From CAVWQV01 sp963757115 (GTDB taxonomy: Bacteria; Pseudomonadota; Alphaproteobacteria; Acetobacterales; Acetobacteraceae): a stretch of 64,000 nt of DNA. A program made the translations under genes and the position numbers. Positions 9,054 through 17,203 of the stretch are shown in pieces. How positions within the stretch are numbered: position 1 is the first letter of the stretch; every line of letters starts with the position of its first letter. The stretch spans positions 124,001-188,000 of the forward strand of contig CAVWQV010000014.1 of assembly GCA_963757115.1 (NCBI GenBank). Reading direction: 5' to 3'. The notes beneath the pieces were generated by a model. That model had not been told where the DNA came from and did not search any database. It saw nothing but the letters and a program-made list of their open reading frames with translations.

Positions 9054-12000
9054 ATGCCGACGATTTCGCAGCTCCCTCCATCAGGTCAGGTTACTGCAGG
9101 CGACGAACTGCCGATAATGCAGAACGGCGTTACCCGCGAGGTAACCGTCGGACAATTGCTTGCCGGACTGCAGCCCGCCATCTCGGTTCCCAATGGATCG
9201 GTGCTCGGCCGGGTCAGCATTGGGCCGGGCAGCCCGGAACCGGTGGCCACGGGGCTCGGGCTCGCGTTGAGCGGCGGCCAGCTCGTTGCGAATGGCAAGG
9301 ATCACACCGGCTTCCCGGTTCTGGCGACGTTCTCTGCAACCGACGAGGTCGTCCTGAACAGCAAGGGCGCCCCGGCTCGGATGCAGCTGGCCCAGCTTCG
9401 AGCCCTTTTTTCGGCCGGCGCAAACGTCACCATCGATGGCCAGGGGACGATATCGGCGACCGAGGGTGTCGGCACCGGCACACCCGGTGCCCAAGGCCCG
9501 GCTGGTCCGCCAGGTCCCCAGGGGCCTGCAGGCCTGCCGGGTGCTCCCGGACCTGCCGGGCCACGCGGGCCCGTTGGCGCCGAAGGCTCCCCGGGGCCCA
9601 CCGGCCCTGCCGGCCCAGCCGGTGATCCGGGGGTTTCTGGGCCCCCTGGGCCGGCGGGAGCGGCCGGGCCTGCCGGTCCGGCCGGCACAATGGGACCAGT
9701 GGGCCTTGCCGGTCCGGCAGGCGCTGCTGGTACGGCTGGGCAGCCTGGACCGCCGGGCCCGGTTGGTCCCATGGGCTCGATTGGGCCGGCCGGCCAGAGC
9801 GGACCTGCGGGCTCTGCCGGTCCGGTTGGCGCAACTGGCCCCGCCGGCCCAACCGGCCCGGCGGGCCTTGCCGGTCCGACCGGCCCTGCCGGTGTGGTCG
9901 GTCCGGCTGGCCCGCAAGGCGCCGCCGGTCCGGTCGGCGGTGTAGGACCGGCCGGCCAGACCGGACCGGCCGGCCCGACGGGTGCCGTGGGTCCGGCCGG
10001 TCCCGCCGGTGCGACCGGGCCCGCAGGCCCGCCGGTGGCGGTCGCGGTGTCCGGGCCAGCAGGCCCTGCCGGAGCGCCGGCCTCGATCACCAATGCCCAG
10101 GTGGTAGCAAGCGTCGGGACTGCCGACTTGGTCGGCATCAGCCAGGGTGGGGCAGACCGGGCGATCTCCTACCAAAACTTCCTCAACGGCCGGCTGATCA
10201 CGGATCAACCACCAAACGCAGTAGCCTTGACCGACACGGACGCTTTTTGGCTGGGCCAGGGTAGCTCGACCATGGTGGTCGGCACGCTCCAGCGCGTGGC
10301 GGACTACATCAACCAGAAGCTCCCAGCCTATCCACGCAGAAGGGTGGAAGAACTCGGCTCAGTTGCGTTGTCCGTCGGTCGTCACAATCGCGCTGTTGTC
10401 TCGTTTCCCAATGGGGGGACGGTCACGGTTAGTCAGTTCACCGACTGCGGCGACGGTTTCGAGTGCTCGGCGATCAACACGTCCGCCACGGGCACTTTGA
10501 CGTTCGGTTCGGGCATCAATTGCACCGGACTGTCATCTCTGGCTCCCGGGCAGTCGGCGCAAGTATTCGGTATCCGCAACTCCAACAACAGTCAAAGCAT
10601 ATACGCGCAGACCCCGGCGAGCGGAACGGTTCCGTCCATCGCGATCGGCACCATCCCGAACGTCGCGGCCAGCGCCAGCTTTCCCGTGACCGGAACCCTG
10701 CTTAACTATACGGCTGCACCCGTACTGCAATACTCCGACAATGGTGGTGCCGCTTGGTACCCGCTGCCGAGCGGCTCCACGATCAGTCAAACTGGCTTCT
10801 CGTTTGTGCACCCGCCTTTGTCGCCGCAGCTTGGGCAATCCGTGATGGTGTCGGATGGCGCCAACATTCCGAAACAGTCGAACGCCTTCAATGTCGAGGC
10901 CGCGGCGATCGTAACGCCGACGGGCGTTGTTGGCGGGCAAGCCACCAATGTCGCGGTTTCGCTTCTCGGTCTGACCACGGCGTATCTCGTGTGGATGAGT
11001 GGCGGCAATGAGATCGGGTCGCGTGTTCCGGTGACCGGAACATCCGGCTCGATCACGGCGCCTTCGATTGCTGGCAGTTACGCGCTCGCGATCTGGGACG
11101 CGCCTACGCCGAACTCGGGCATCATGCTCGCAACGAGCGGGTCCGTCACGGTCTCGGCGCCTCCCACGGAGTCGATAACTGTCGTGGCACCCAACACGGC
11201 GACCGTCGCACAAAGCATCCCAGTTTCCGGCTCCTACTCGAACGGCGTGCCTGCCGGCTTGGCCTGGAGCATCGACGGCGTAAACTATAGTTCTGTTCCG
11301 TCGCCGACGATCAGCGGGGGACTATTCTCGTTCACGCTCCCAGCCGCCTCGATCGCCGCTGGTGGCCCGTACGTGCTACGTGTCAGGGACACTGGAAACA
11401 CTACAGTGGTCGGAGCGGCCACGAGCGGGTTCAGCGTCGAGAGCGGCAGCCTCGGCGTACTTCCGTCATTCGTTGCGGGTCAAACGGCAACGATCCCGTT
11501 CACGCTGGCAGGTGTTGCAACGGGCTATCTCGGATGGTGGAACGGCTCGAGCGATGTCGGATCTCGCGTCGCGGTCAGTGGTTCTTCCGCCACGGTCATC
11601 GCGCCGAGCGCGGGGACGTACACTCTCCGCTTGTACAACTCGCTGAGCGGCAGCACCGTCCTCGATTCGCGATCCAGCGTCGCCGTGCTGGCGCAGACCA
11701 TCTCGGTCACGACCCCGAACTCGACGCCGCTGGTGAGCGCGCTCACCGTAACCGGCAGCTACGCCAACGGAACTCCAGCTGCGCTTGATTGGACCACCAA
11801 CGGTGGTGCCACTTGGTCCCTCGCTCCCTCGCCGACCATTTCCGGTGGCACGTTCTCGTTCACGCTAGCTGCCGGGAGTATCGCTGCCGGGGCCGGGCTG
11901 ACGATCCAGGTTCGGGATCACGCGACGGCGGTCCGGGGCATTTCGCCAGGGACCTTCAGCATCTACTCCGCGGCGTTCTCGAGCACACCGACCGGAACGC

Positions 12001-13028
12001 CTGGCTCGAACGTTGTCGTCAACTTCGTCCTGAACGCGATTACCACCGCCTACCTCGTCTGGATGCAAAACGGTGTCGAGACAACCTCCCGCCTCGCCAT
12101 TTCCGGGACAAGTGCAACGACCACCGCGCCGCCGGCGGGCGGATACACCTTGGCAATCTACGACGTAGCTACGGCCGGTTCGGGCACGCAACTCGCCGCC
12201 GTGGTCGTCACCATCAACGCGGTCGGGCCGGCGGCGGATAGCTCGCTCGCTTCCTTGGGGATCCCGAACCCGGTCGTTCTTTTCGACGCGAGCAACAGCC
12301 AAGCGCTGTTCTCAGACTCGGGTTTCACGTCCCTTCAAACCACGAGCGGCGGCGTCGTCAAGGGATTGCGCGATACATCGGGCAACGGCTACGACCTCTA
12401 TCAGCCTGGCACCAACGCGCCCACACTCGCCACTGCGGTGCAGAACAACCGCAACGGCTTACTTTTCTCGAAGACCGCCTCGCAGTTCCTGCAGCAGGTG
12501 TCAAGTTCTTGGGTCGGGGCTCTCCAGGGCAGTCCCCTCACCGCCCTGGTGGTCTTCAAGATTGTCACGGACGCAGCGAGCGGTTCACCTTACGTCGCGG
12601 CGAGCATTTCCAGCAGCGGCAATGCGGACGCGCACAACGTCTTCAGCGTCAATGCGTCCACGACGAGCTCGGCGAACGTTCAAGCAGCCCGCCACACCGC
12701 CACCTTTGGCTCGGCCAAGGACACGAGTTATGGGGCAAATGCCAAGAATGTTCTGCTCAAAGTGATCGCGCGCTTCGACATGAGCGGCAACCTCGTCCAC
12801 GTGATCGTAAACGGCCACGCGGATATCTCCGCTACAACGGTCGGTCCATATAGTGGCAGTGGCCTAGCTGCTTGGGACAGCTTCTTGCTCGGGAAGCAGC
12901 CTGCCGGTTCCACCCCATTCTATCTCGACGGCTATATTCTCGAGGTCGATCTCTGGAACACCTTTGTGAGCGACTCGACGAAGCTAGCAAACCTCGGAAG
13001 CTACGCCACTACGAAGTGGGGAAGCTGA
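9054..13028 (+). CDS. Giant collagen-like tail fibre with Ig-like repeats and lectin-like C-terminus
   Basis: The protein has 1324 residues. Residues 1-40 match the attachment module of the preceding fibre. Residues 142-327 are 62 uninterrupted Gly-X-Y triplets, mostly GPA, GPT, GPV and GAT. A VAVAVS interruption and three more triplets follow, so a collagen triple-helix shaft is expected. From about residue 527 there are three tandem repeats of about 177 residues (starting near 10633, 11169 and 11695), each with two Ig-like beta domains. The last ~260 residues resemble a concanavalin/LamG-type jelly roll. A short module of the form DELPIMQNGVTREVTVGQLL recurs before and after the collagen part. 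The role is inferred to be receptor binding at the tail. Confidence 0.8.
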   Translation: MPTISQLPPSGQVTAGDELPIMQNGVTREVTVGQLLAGLQPAISVPNGSVLGRVSIGPGSPEPVATGLGLALSGGQLVANGKDHTGFPVLATFSATDEVVLNSKGAPARMQLAQLRALFSAGANVTIDGQGTISATEGVGTGTPGAQGPAGPPGPQGPAGLPGAPGPAGPRGPVGAEGSPGPTGPAGPAGDPGVSGPPGPAGAAGPAGPAGTMGPVGLAGPAGAAGTAGQPGPPGPVGPMGSIGPAGQSGPAGSAGPVGATGPAGPTGPAGLAGPTGPAGVVGPAGPQGAAGPVGGVGPAGQTGPAGPTGAVGPAGPAGATGPAGPPVAVAVSGPAGPAGAPASITNAQVVASVGTADLVGISQGGADRAISYQNFLNGRLITDQPPNAVALTDTDAFWLGQGSSTMVVGTLQRVADYINQKLPAYPRRRVEELGSVALSVGRHNRAVVSFPNGGTVTVSQFTDCGDGFECSAINTSATGTLTFGSGINCTGLSSLAPGQSAQVFGIRNSNNSQSIYAQTPASGTVPSIAIGTIPNVAASASFPVTGTLLNYTAAPVLQYSDNGGAAWYPLPSGSTISQTGFSFVHPPLSPQLGQSVMVSDGANIPKQSNAFNVEAAAIVTPTGVVGGQATNVAVSLLGLTTAYLVWMSGGNEIGSRVPVTGTSGSITAPSIAGSYALAIWDAPTPNSGIMLATSGSVTVSAPPTESITVVAPNTATVAQSIPVSGSYSNGVPAGLAWSIDGVNYSSVPSPTISGGLFSFTLPAASIAAGGPYVLRVRDTGNTTVVGAATSGFSVESGSLGVLPSFVAGQTATIPFTLAGVATGYLGWWNGSSDVGSRVAVSGSSATVIAPSAGTYTLRLYNSLSGSTVLDSRSSVAVLAQTISVTTPNSTPLVSALTVTGSYANGTPAALDWTTNGGATWSLAPSPTISGGTFSFTLAAGSIAAGAGLTIQVRDHATAVRGISPGTFSIYSAAFSSTPTGTPGSNVVVNFVLNAITTAYLVWMQNGVETTSRLAISGTSATTTAPPAGGYTLAIYDVATAGSGTQLAAVVVTINAVGPAADSSLASLGIPNPVVLFDASNSQALFSDSGFTSLQTTSGGVVKGLRDTSGNGYDLYQPGTNAPTLATAVQNNRNGLLFSKTASQFLQQVSSSWVGALQGSPLTALVVFKIVTDAASGSPYVAASISSSGNADAHNVFSVNASTTSSANVQAARHTATFGSAKDTSYGANAKNVLLKVIARFDMSGNLVHVIVNGHADISATTVGPYSGSGLAAWDSFLLGKQPAGSTPFYLDGYILEVDLWNTFVSDSTKLANLGSYATTKWGS

Positions 13029-13029
13029 G

Positions 13030-14670
13030 ATGGCGTACAACGGAACGCTTAATCTGACCTCCCCGGCGGCAAATCGAATTTTCCAGCGCGATGTTCGCAC
13101 AGGCAACCCGGCGGGGAACTGGAGCAGTGTTTACGGAAAAGGTTGGGGAGCGGTTGGTCTTGCCCTATCGCCGAGCAGTCCCGGCACCTTGCTCGAGTAC
13201 CGCGTCCGCGACGCCGCGTATCCCGCACAATCCGTCCTCCGGGACTGGACGACCTACACGGGGGCGTTTTCTGCCGGTCCCGCCACTCTTTCCGTAACGG
13301 TTCCGGCGCGGTCAGGATGGTCGCTGGTCGACGTCCGGGCGAACGGCGATAATACGAGTACAGCGACGACGGCCGCGTTTGGCGTTGGAGAGGTCATTGC
13401 CGCTTCAGGCCAGTCTCTCGCCACCGATTTCTGGAGCACGGCAGCCACCGGCGACGCGACGACGATCGCCGCCAACAGCGTCGTCCCGAGCCCATTCGGC
13501 ACTTGTTTAGCTGCTTGGGACGGCGGAACGACCCCCTCCGTGCAGGCCGCGTGGCTGGTCCCGGCTGACGGGTCGATCTACCCGAGTACGTTCTGCGCCG
13601 AGTTCCTGCGGTTGGCGGTTGTTGGTTCCGGCGTCAATTGCGGGCTGGTCGGGTATGCGTGGTCGGGTGAGCCGATCGCGTCCTGGGCAGCAGACGGTTC
13701 TGGACCAAAAAACGCCTGGACGCCCCTGGTCGCCACGCTTGATGCAGCGGTCGGCCAGGGAGGCAAGTTCGGGACGTTCATCTGGGCCCACGGCCACAAC
13801 GACGCGCGCTATCCCCAGGCCGGGATCGACGGTGACGAAATCACATCGGGGCAATACCAACTCGCCCTGGGCCGTGTCCTGGCCGCGCTCGCGGCGCGCT
13901 ACAACGCATCCGGCTTCGCCAGAATCCTATCCAGCATACCCGCCATCGGGGCAAACTGGATTTCCACCACCCCTAAGTTTTCTGTGCCGTTCCTCGAACA
14001 AATCCGAGCGGCGCATCTCGCCTACATGAGCTCGGACCCGCAGGTGCTAGGCCATGTCGACGGCCTGGATCTCGTGTTGTGGTCCGATCAGACCCATCCA
14101 AGCCAGGCAGGCAACGTCACCTACGCTCGCCATTTTTATCGGGCGTTCATGCGTGGCCTTGCGAGCGGGCTCTACTCGTCGGGCGACGCAGGGCCGGCAC
14201 TGACGGGAACAGCCGGGCGGTCGCTGGGCGGGAACCACATATTTCTTCCCATCAAGCAAGGCGGTGGAACTCAGCTCGTTTGCGCGGGCGGCGCGACGGG
14301 CGCAGCAACACAATTCCAAGTATTCCGCAGCGGCTCAACCGTCGCGGCGGACCAGTTCCCAGTCGCAAGCGTCGATCTCTCCCAATCCGGGGCAATCGTC
14401 TTGTCGTTGACTGCGACACCGCCAGACACACAAGCGCTCGACGTCTGGTACAGATTGCCGCCCGACGGAACTCTGGCGTTGCTCCCGTCAAATCAGATCT
14501 ACGACGATAACGTCTCGGAAATCGGCATCGATGGACTTACAACCGGACGCGAGCTTGCCATGCTGCCGACCCCAATCGGGGTGCCCGCACCGGCCGGCCA
14601 TCAAACGATCCTCCTACGCCCTGGCGTCCCGATGCTTACTCGTACTGCAGCCCCTGCGTTTGCGCTCTGA
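13030..14670 (+). CDS. Tail fibre with SGNH/sialate O-acetylesterase-like domain
   Basis: The protein has 546 residues and starts one base after the stop of the collagen fibre. Residues 1-115 are a beta-rich attachment or carbohydrate-binding domain. Residues ~118-375 carry the SGNH hydrolase blocks: block I AASGQSLA with Ser129, block III AHGHNDAR with Asn257, and block V SDQTHPSQAG with Asp353 and His356. The spacing and the GQS motif resemble the sialate O-acetylesterase-like branch. The likely substrate is acetylated surface polysaccharide of the host cell, removed during adsorption. The C-terminal ~170 residues are beta-rich and unassigned. The catalytic residues are visible; the substrate is inferred. 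Confidence 0.75.
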   Translation: MAYNGTLNLTSPAANRIFQRDVRTGNPAGNWSSVYGKGWGAVGLALSPSSPGTLLEYRVRDAAYPAQSVLRDWTTYTGAFSAGPATLSVTVPARSGWSLVDVRANGDNTSTATTAAFGVGEVIAASGQSLATDFWSTAATGDATTIAANSVVPSPFGTCLAAWDGGTTPSVQAAWLVPADGSIYPSTFCAEFLRLAVVGSGVNCGLVGYAWSGEPIASWAADGSGPKNAWTPLVATLDAAVGQGGKFGTFIWAHGHNDARYPQAGIDGDEITSGQYQLALGRVLAALAARYNASGFARILSSIPAIGANWISTTPKFSVPFLEQIRAAHLAYMSSDPQVLGHVDGLDLVLWSDQTHPSQAGNVTYARHFYRAFMRGLASGLYSSGDAGPALTGTAGRSLGGNHIFLPIKQGGGTQLVCAGGATGAATQFQVFRSGSTVAADQFPVASVDLSQSGAIVLSLTATPPDTQALDVWYRLPPDGTLALLPSNQIYDDNVSEIGIDGLTTGRELAMLPTPIGVPAPAGHQTILLRPGVPMLTRTAAPAFAL

Positions 14671-14689
14671 ATACGCGCGAGGACCTGAA

Positions 14690-15028
14690 ATGCGTTCCAA
14701 TGTCTCGCAGAATGCCCTGGCGGTCGTGACGGACGAGGTGGTCGATCGATTGGCGCGCCTCGAGGAACAAGTGCGGCAGCTGGCAGCCTCTGTCGACAAG
14801 CTAGCGAACCGGGATGCTGAGCTCGACGCGAGCTTCCGTATGCTGTCAGATCGAGTTACCTCGGGGCTCGCCGCCCAGTCGGAGATGTTCCGGACTAGTT
14901 TGGAGGATACCTCGAAGAAATTCGTCAGCCGTGAAGACTGGGCCTTCTGGAAAAGTCTGCTAACCGCGGCCTTGCTCGCCATGATTGCGTATGGCTGGGC
15001 CAGTCTTACGAGTGCGCTTCATCATTAA
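14690..15028 (+). CDS. Coiled-coil protein with C-terminal membrane anchor, in the lysis region
   Basis: The protein has 112 residues. The ATG at 14690 follows a GAGGA ribosome site; longer in-frame starts would lie inside the preceding gene. Residues 15-80 are heptad-like (LARLEEQVRQLAASVDKLA, then MLSDRVTSGLAAQSEMF), so a coiled coil is expected. Residues ~90-108 form one transmembrane segment (LTAALLAMIAYGWASLTSAL). It could be a spanin-like or accessory holin protein because the endolysin and holin genes follow. No family is recognised. Confidence 0.55.
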   Translation: MRSNVSQNALAVVTDEVVDRLARLEEQVRQLAASVDKLANRDAELDASFRMLSDRVTSGLAAQSEMFRTSLEDTSKKFVSREDWAFWKSLLTAALLAMIAYGWASLTSALHH

Positions 15029-15120
15029 GACTTGTCCCCGCAGCCACATTGCGGACATGGCGTGCCGGGGCGGCTTTGAGCAGCTCGCAGACCTTCGTTT
15101 ACGTGAGGCGGAAGTTTTAA

Positions 15121-15669
15121 ATGGATGTATTTGAGCAGGCCTTCGCCATCGTGATCGGTAACGAGAGCGGATTTTCGATCACAGCCATCGACCCCGGCAA
15201 CTGGACCGGCGGACGGGTAGGCGCCGGAGAACTCCGTGGGACCAAATTCGGCGTGAGTGCAAGCGCCTACCCTGATGTCGACATCGCATCCCTCACGTTG
15301 GCCGAAGCTCGCATCATTTACCGCCGCGACTACTGGAGCGAGTTGGCTGGGGATCGACTGCCCTCGCCTATTGCCGTCTTGCTTTTCGATGCGGCGGTCA
15401 ACTCTGGCGTTGATCGCGCGGCCAAGTGGCTTCAGCAGGCAGTCGGAACGGCAGTAGATGGAGACATCGGGCCAGAAACGCTCGATGCCGTTGACAAAGC
15501 CATTGCCAAACTAGGCCAGCCTGCGCTTTGTGCCGAAGTGGTTGCTCTACGGCTCATGTTCATGACCAGCCTGCCGACTTGGCGGAGCTTTGGTCTCGGC
15601 TGGGCCAGGCGCATTTGTAGGCTCCCCTACAGTGCAATGTCGGTACAATCACAAGGTTCGGTGGGCTGA
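15121..15669 (+). CDS. GH108 phage endolysin (muramidase)
   Basis: The protein has 182 residues. The N-terminal half matches the glycoside hydrolase 108 pattern: FEQAFAIVIGNESGFS with the catalytic Glu15, then DPGNWTGGRVGAGELRGTKF and the FGVSASAYP helix. The C-terminal half is the family's peptidoglycan-binding domain with FDAAVNSGVDRAAKWLQQAV and VDGDIGPETLDAV. The enzyme would cut the glycan strand of peptidoglycan at lysis. No signal peptide is visible, so export would need the holin encoded just downstream. Confidence 0.82.
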   Translation: MDVFEQAFAIVIGNESGFSITAIDPGNWTGGRVGAGELRGTKFGVSASAYPDVDIASLTLAEARIIYRRDYWSELAGDRLPSPIAVLLFDAAVNSGVDRAAKWLQQAVGTAVDGDIGPETLDAVDKAIAKLGQPALCAEVVALRLMFMTSLPTWRSFGLGWARRICRLPYSAMSVQSQGSVG

Positions 15670-15760
15670 GCAGATCGCCAAGCTGACGCCTCAAGCGACC
15701 AGATCGAACGCCACCGGACTAGGCGCAGCGGATCCAACCGGGACAACGGAGCTTATCTGC

Positions 15761-16342
15761 GTGGGCGAAACTAAAACAGCAGCGCGATCGAGCGCTGAGG
15801 TGGACGCATTTACCCCGATCGCCGTTTCGATCGCGCCGGAGATCGCGCGGTGGCTCTTCGGAGATTCCGGCGTAACGACTGCCGCGGCAATCGCGCACGT
15901 CGCCGAGTTGCTGACGGGCACCACGGACGCGGGAGCCCAGCGTGCCGCCGTGGAACGGGACCCAGACTTGGCTTGTCGGCTGAGAGTTGAACTTGCGAGG
16001 ATTGCCGCTCAAGCCGAGGCTGACGCGTCGAGCCACAAACTCGATCTCGGCGGACCAAGTGAAACGGCCAGTGCTCGAGCACAGGCGTTTGGCTCAAGCG
16101 GAACCGGCTCGCCGATCTCCTCCGGAGCAGTCCTGGTGTCGGTCGTTGTGCTTGTTATCTTCGGTGCAGTGATGGTTCTGATCTTCGTGCGAGCCATTCC
16201 CGCCGGGAGCGACACCATCGTCAACGTGCTCCTTGGTTCACTCGCGGCGATGGCGACCTCCGTCGTGAGTTACTGGGTTGGCTCGTCGGCCGGATCGGCG
16301 CGAAAGGACGACCGCATCGCACAACTCGTATCGGGCGGGTGA
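15761..16342 (+). CDS. Holin-like membrane protein (three-TM holin type)
   Basis: This is a 193-residue protein if translated from the GTG at 15761, which has GGAG nine bases upstream. The frame is open further back to 15590, but that part overlaps the endolysin and looks non-coding. The N-terminal domain holds a WLFGDSGVTTAAAIAHVAEL segment and a charged helix. Two clear transmembrane segments follow (VLVSVVVLVIFGAVMVLIFV, then VLLGSLAAMATSVVSYWVG), with a C-terminal GSSAGSARKD tail. This ending is characteristic of the three-TM holins found with GH108 endolysins and gene transfer agents. It is the last phage gene in the window. Confidence 0.65.
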   Translation: MGETKTAARSSAEVDAFTPIAVSIAPEIARWLFGDSGVTTAAAIAHVAELLTGTTDAGAQRAAVERDPDLACRLRVELARIAAQAEADASSHKLDLGGPSETASARAQAFGSSGTGSPISSGAVLVSVVVLVIFGAVMVLIFVRAIPAGSDTIVNVLLGSLAAMATSVVSYWVGSSAGSARKDDRIAQLVSGG

Positions 16343-16378
16343 CAAGCGGCGCGCGCTGATCTCCCGCTTCGGAAGGCC

Positions 16379-17029
16379 TTACTGGCTGGCCCAGATCACG
16401 CGATGCATCCAGGCCACCTCCCCGAGGTCGAAGCTGAAATCGGGATGCGAGGTATTGAGGCTGCGCAACTCGATCCGGCGAGCAGAGCGTCTGGCGAGCT
16501 GTTTGGCCATGACCTCGCCCTTATTTGTCCTGACGACGACCCGATCTCCGCTTCGAACTGGGGCATCGGGAGAAACGATGACGATATCGCCGTCGCGAAA
16601 CACGGGCTCCATCGAGTCGCCGCTGACCTCGAGCGCATAGGCTCGTGAATCGCTGATTTCGGGCAGACTAATCTCGTCCCAGCCGGTCCCGACGGGGAAG
16701 CCCGAGTTGTCGAAGAAACCATCGCCGCCGGCTTTGGCCAGCCCGATTAACGGCACCTTGCGTCCAAGAAACCTGGTCTGCGCACCGCTAGGGAGTGTGC
16801 GGGCTCCAGACACCAGCTCGCTGAAAGCATCGAGCGAAGCGCCGGTTGCTTCCAACACCTTCGCCAAACTCTCCGTGCTGGGCCAGCGCGGCCGCCCGTC
16901 CGGCATCTGCCGTTTTGACGGGTTGAACGTGGTGGGATCAAGGCCGGCTCGCCGAGCGAGACCCGAGGCCGAGAGGCCGTTTTCTGCCGCCAAGGTGTCC
17001 AGCGCACGCCAGATGTCGCCGTGCTTCAT
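16379..17029 (-). CDS. HTH/S24 self-cleaving-type transcriptional repressor
   Basis: The protein has 216 residues. Residues 1-70 form a helix-turn-helix domain with GLSASGLARRAGLDPTTFN and RPRWPSTESLAKVLEATG, a pattern conserved in alphaproteobacterial chromosomal regulators. Residues ~92-205 are a LexA/CI-type S24 domain with the nucleophile Ser139 in EVSGDSMEP and the general base Lys176 in GEVMAKQL. An Ala-Gly pair at 100-101 lies where LexA-like proteins are cleaved. It sits 36 bases from the holin on the opposite strand, so it could be mistaken for a phage repressor. The sequence type suggests a host gene and marks the edge of the prophage. Confidence 0.8.
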   Translation of the reverse strand: MKHGDIWRALDTLAAENGLSASGLARRAGLDPTTFNPSKRQMPDGRPRWPSTESLAKVLEATGASLDAFSELVSGARTLPSGAQTRFLGRKVPLIGLAKAGGDGFFDNSGFPVGTGWDEISLPEISDSRAYALEVSGDSMEPVFRDGDIVIVSPDAPVRSGDRVVVRTNKGEVMAKQLARRSARRIELRSLNTSHPDFSFDLGEVAWMHRVIWASQ

Positions 17030-17161
17030 CGAGCTTTCATAGGGGATTGAAATCGAACAATCTAACGCCTTCCGATTGCGCGAAATGCGTTCGCCTCTCC
17101 GGATCTGGAAACCCCGACATGGCTGAAAACCCTTGCTCGCCGCTTGGCCGCTTGGCTAGAT

Positions 17162-17176
17162 GTTCACGTTTAGTTC
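17162..17176 (+). promoter_or_regulatory. Candidate LexA (SOS) box, GTTC-N7-GTTC
   Basis: The sequence GTTC, seven bases, GTTC is the consensus operator of alphaproteobacterial LexA. It lies 27 bases before the ATG at 17204, in the divergent region shared with the S24 repressor gene. With only eight fixed bases, about two matches are expected by chance in a window this size on both strands. The promoter position is what makes it credible. Confidence 0.5.
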
Positions 17177-17203
17177 AGCGTATTCCTTGTCGGGAGATTA
17201 TCG

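Noticed and set aside
9081..10208. Two long minus-strand open frames (375 and 278 residues) opposite the collagen-like region
   Set aside because: They are a by-product of the GC-rich Gly-X-Y codons; the translations are low-complexity Pro/Gly/Ala runs and the plus strand has a convincing fibre.
16343..17203. S24 regulator as the prophage repressor
   Set aside because: The DNA-binding domain is of the conserved alphaproteobacterial chromosomal type. I cannot exclude control of the prophage, so the point is left as an inference.
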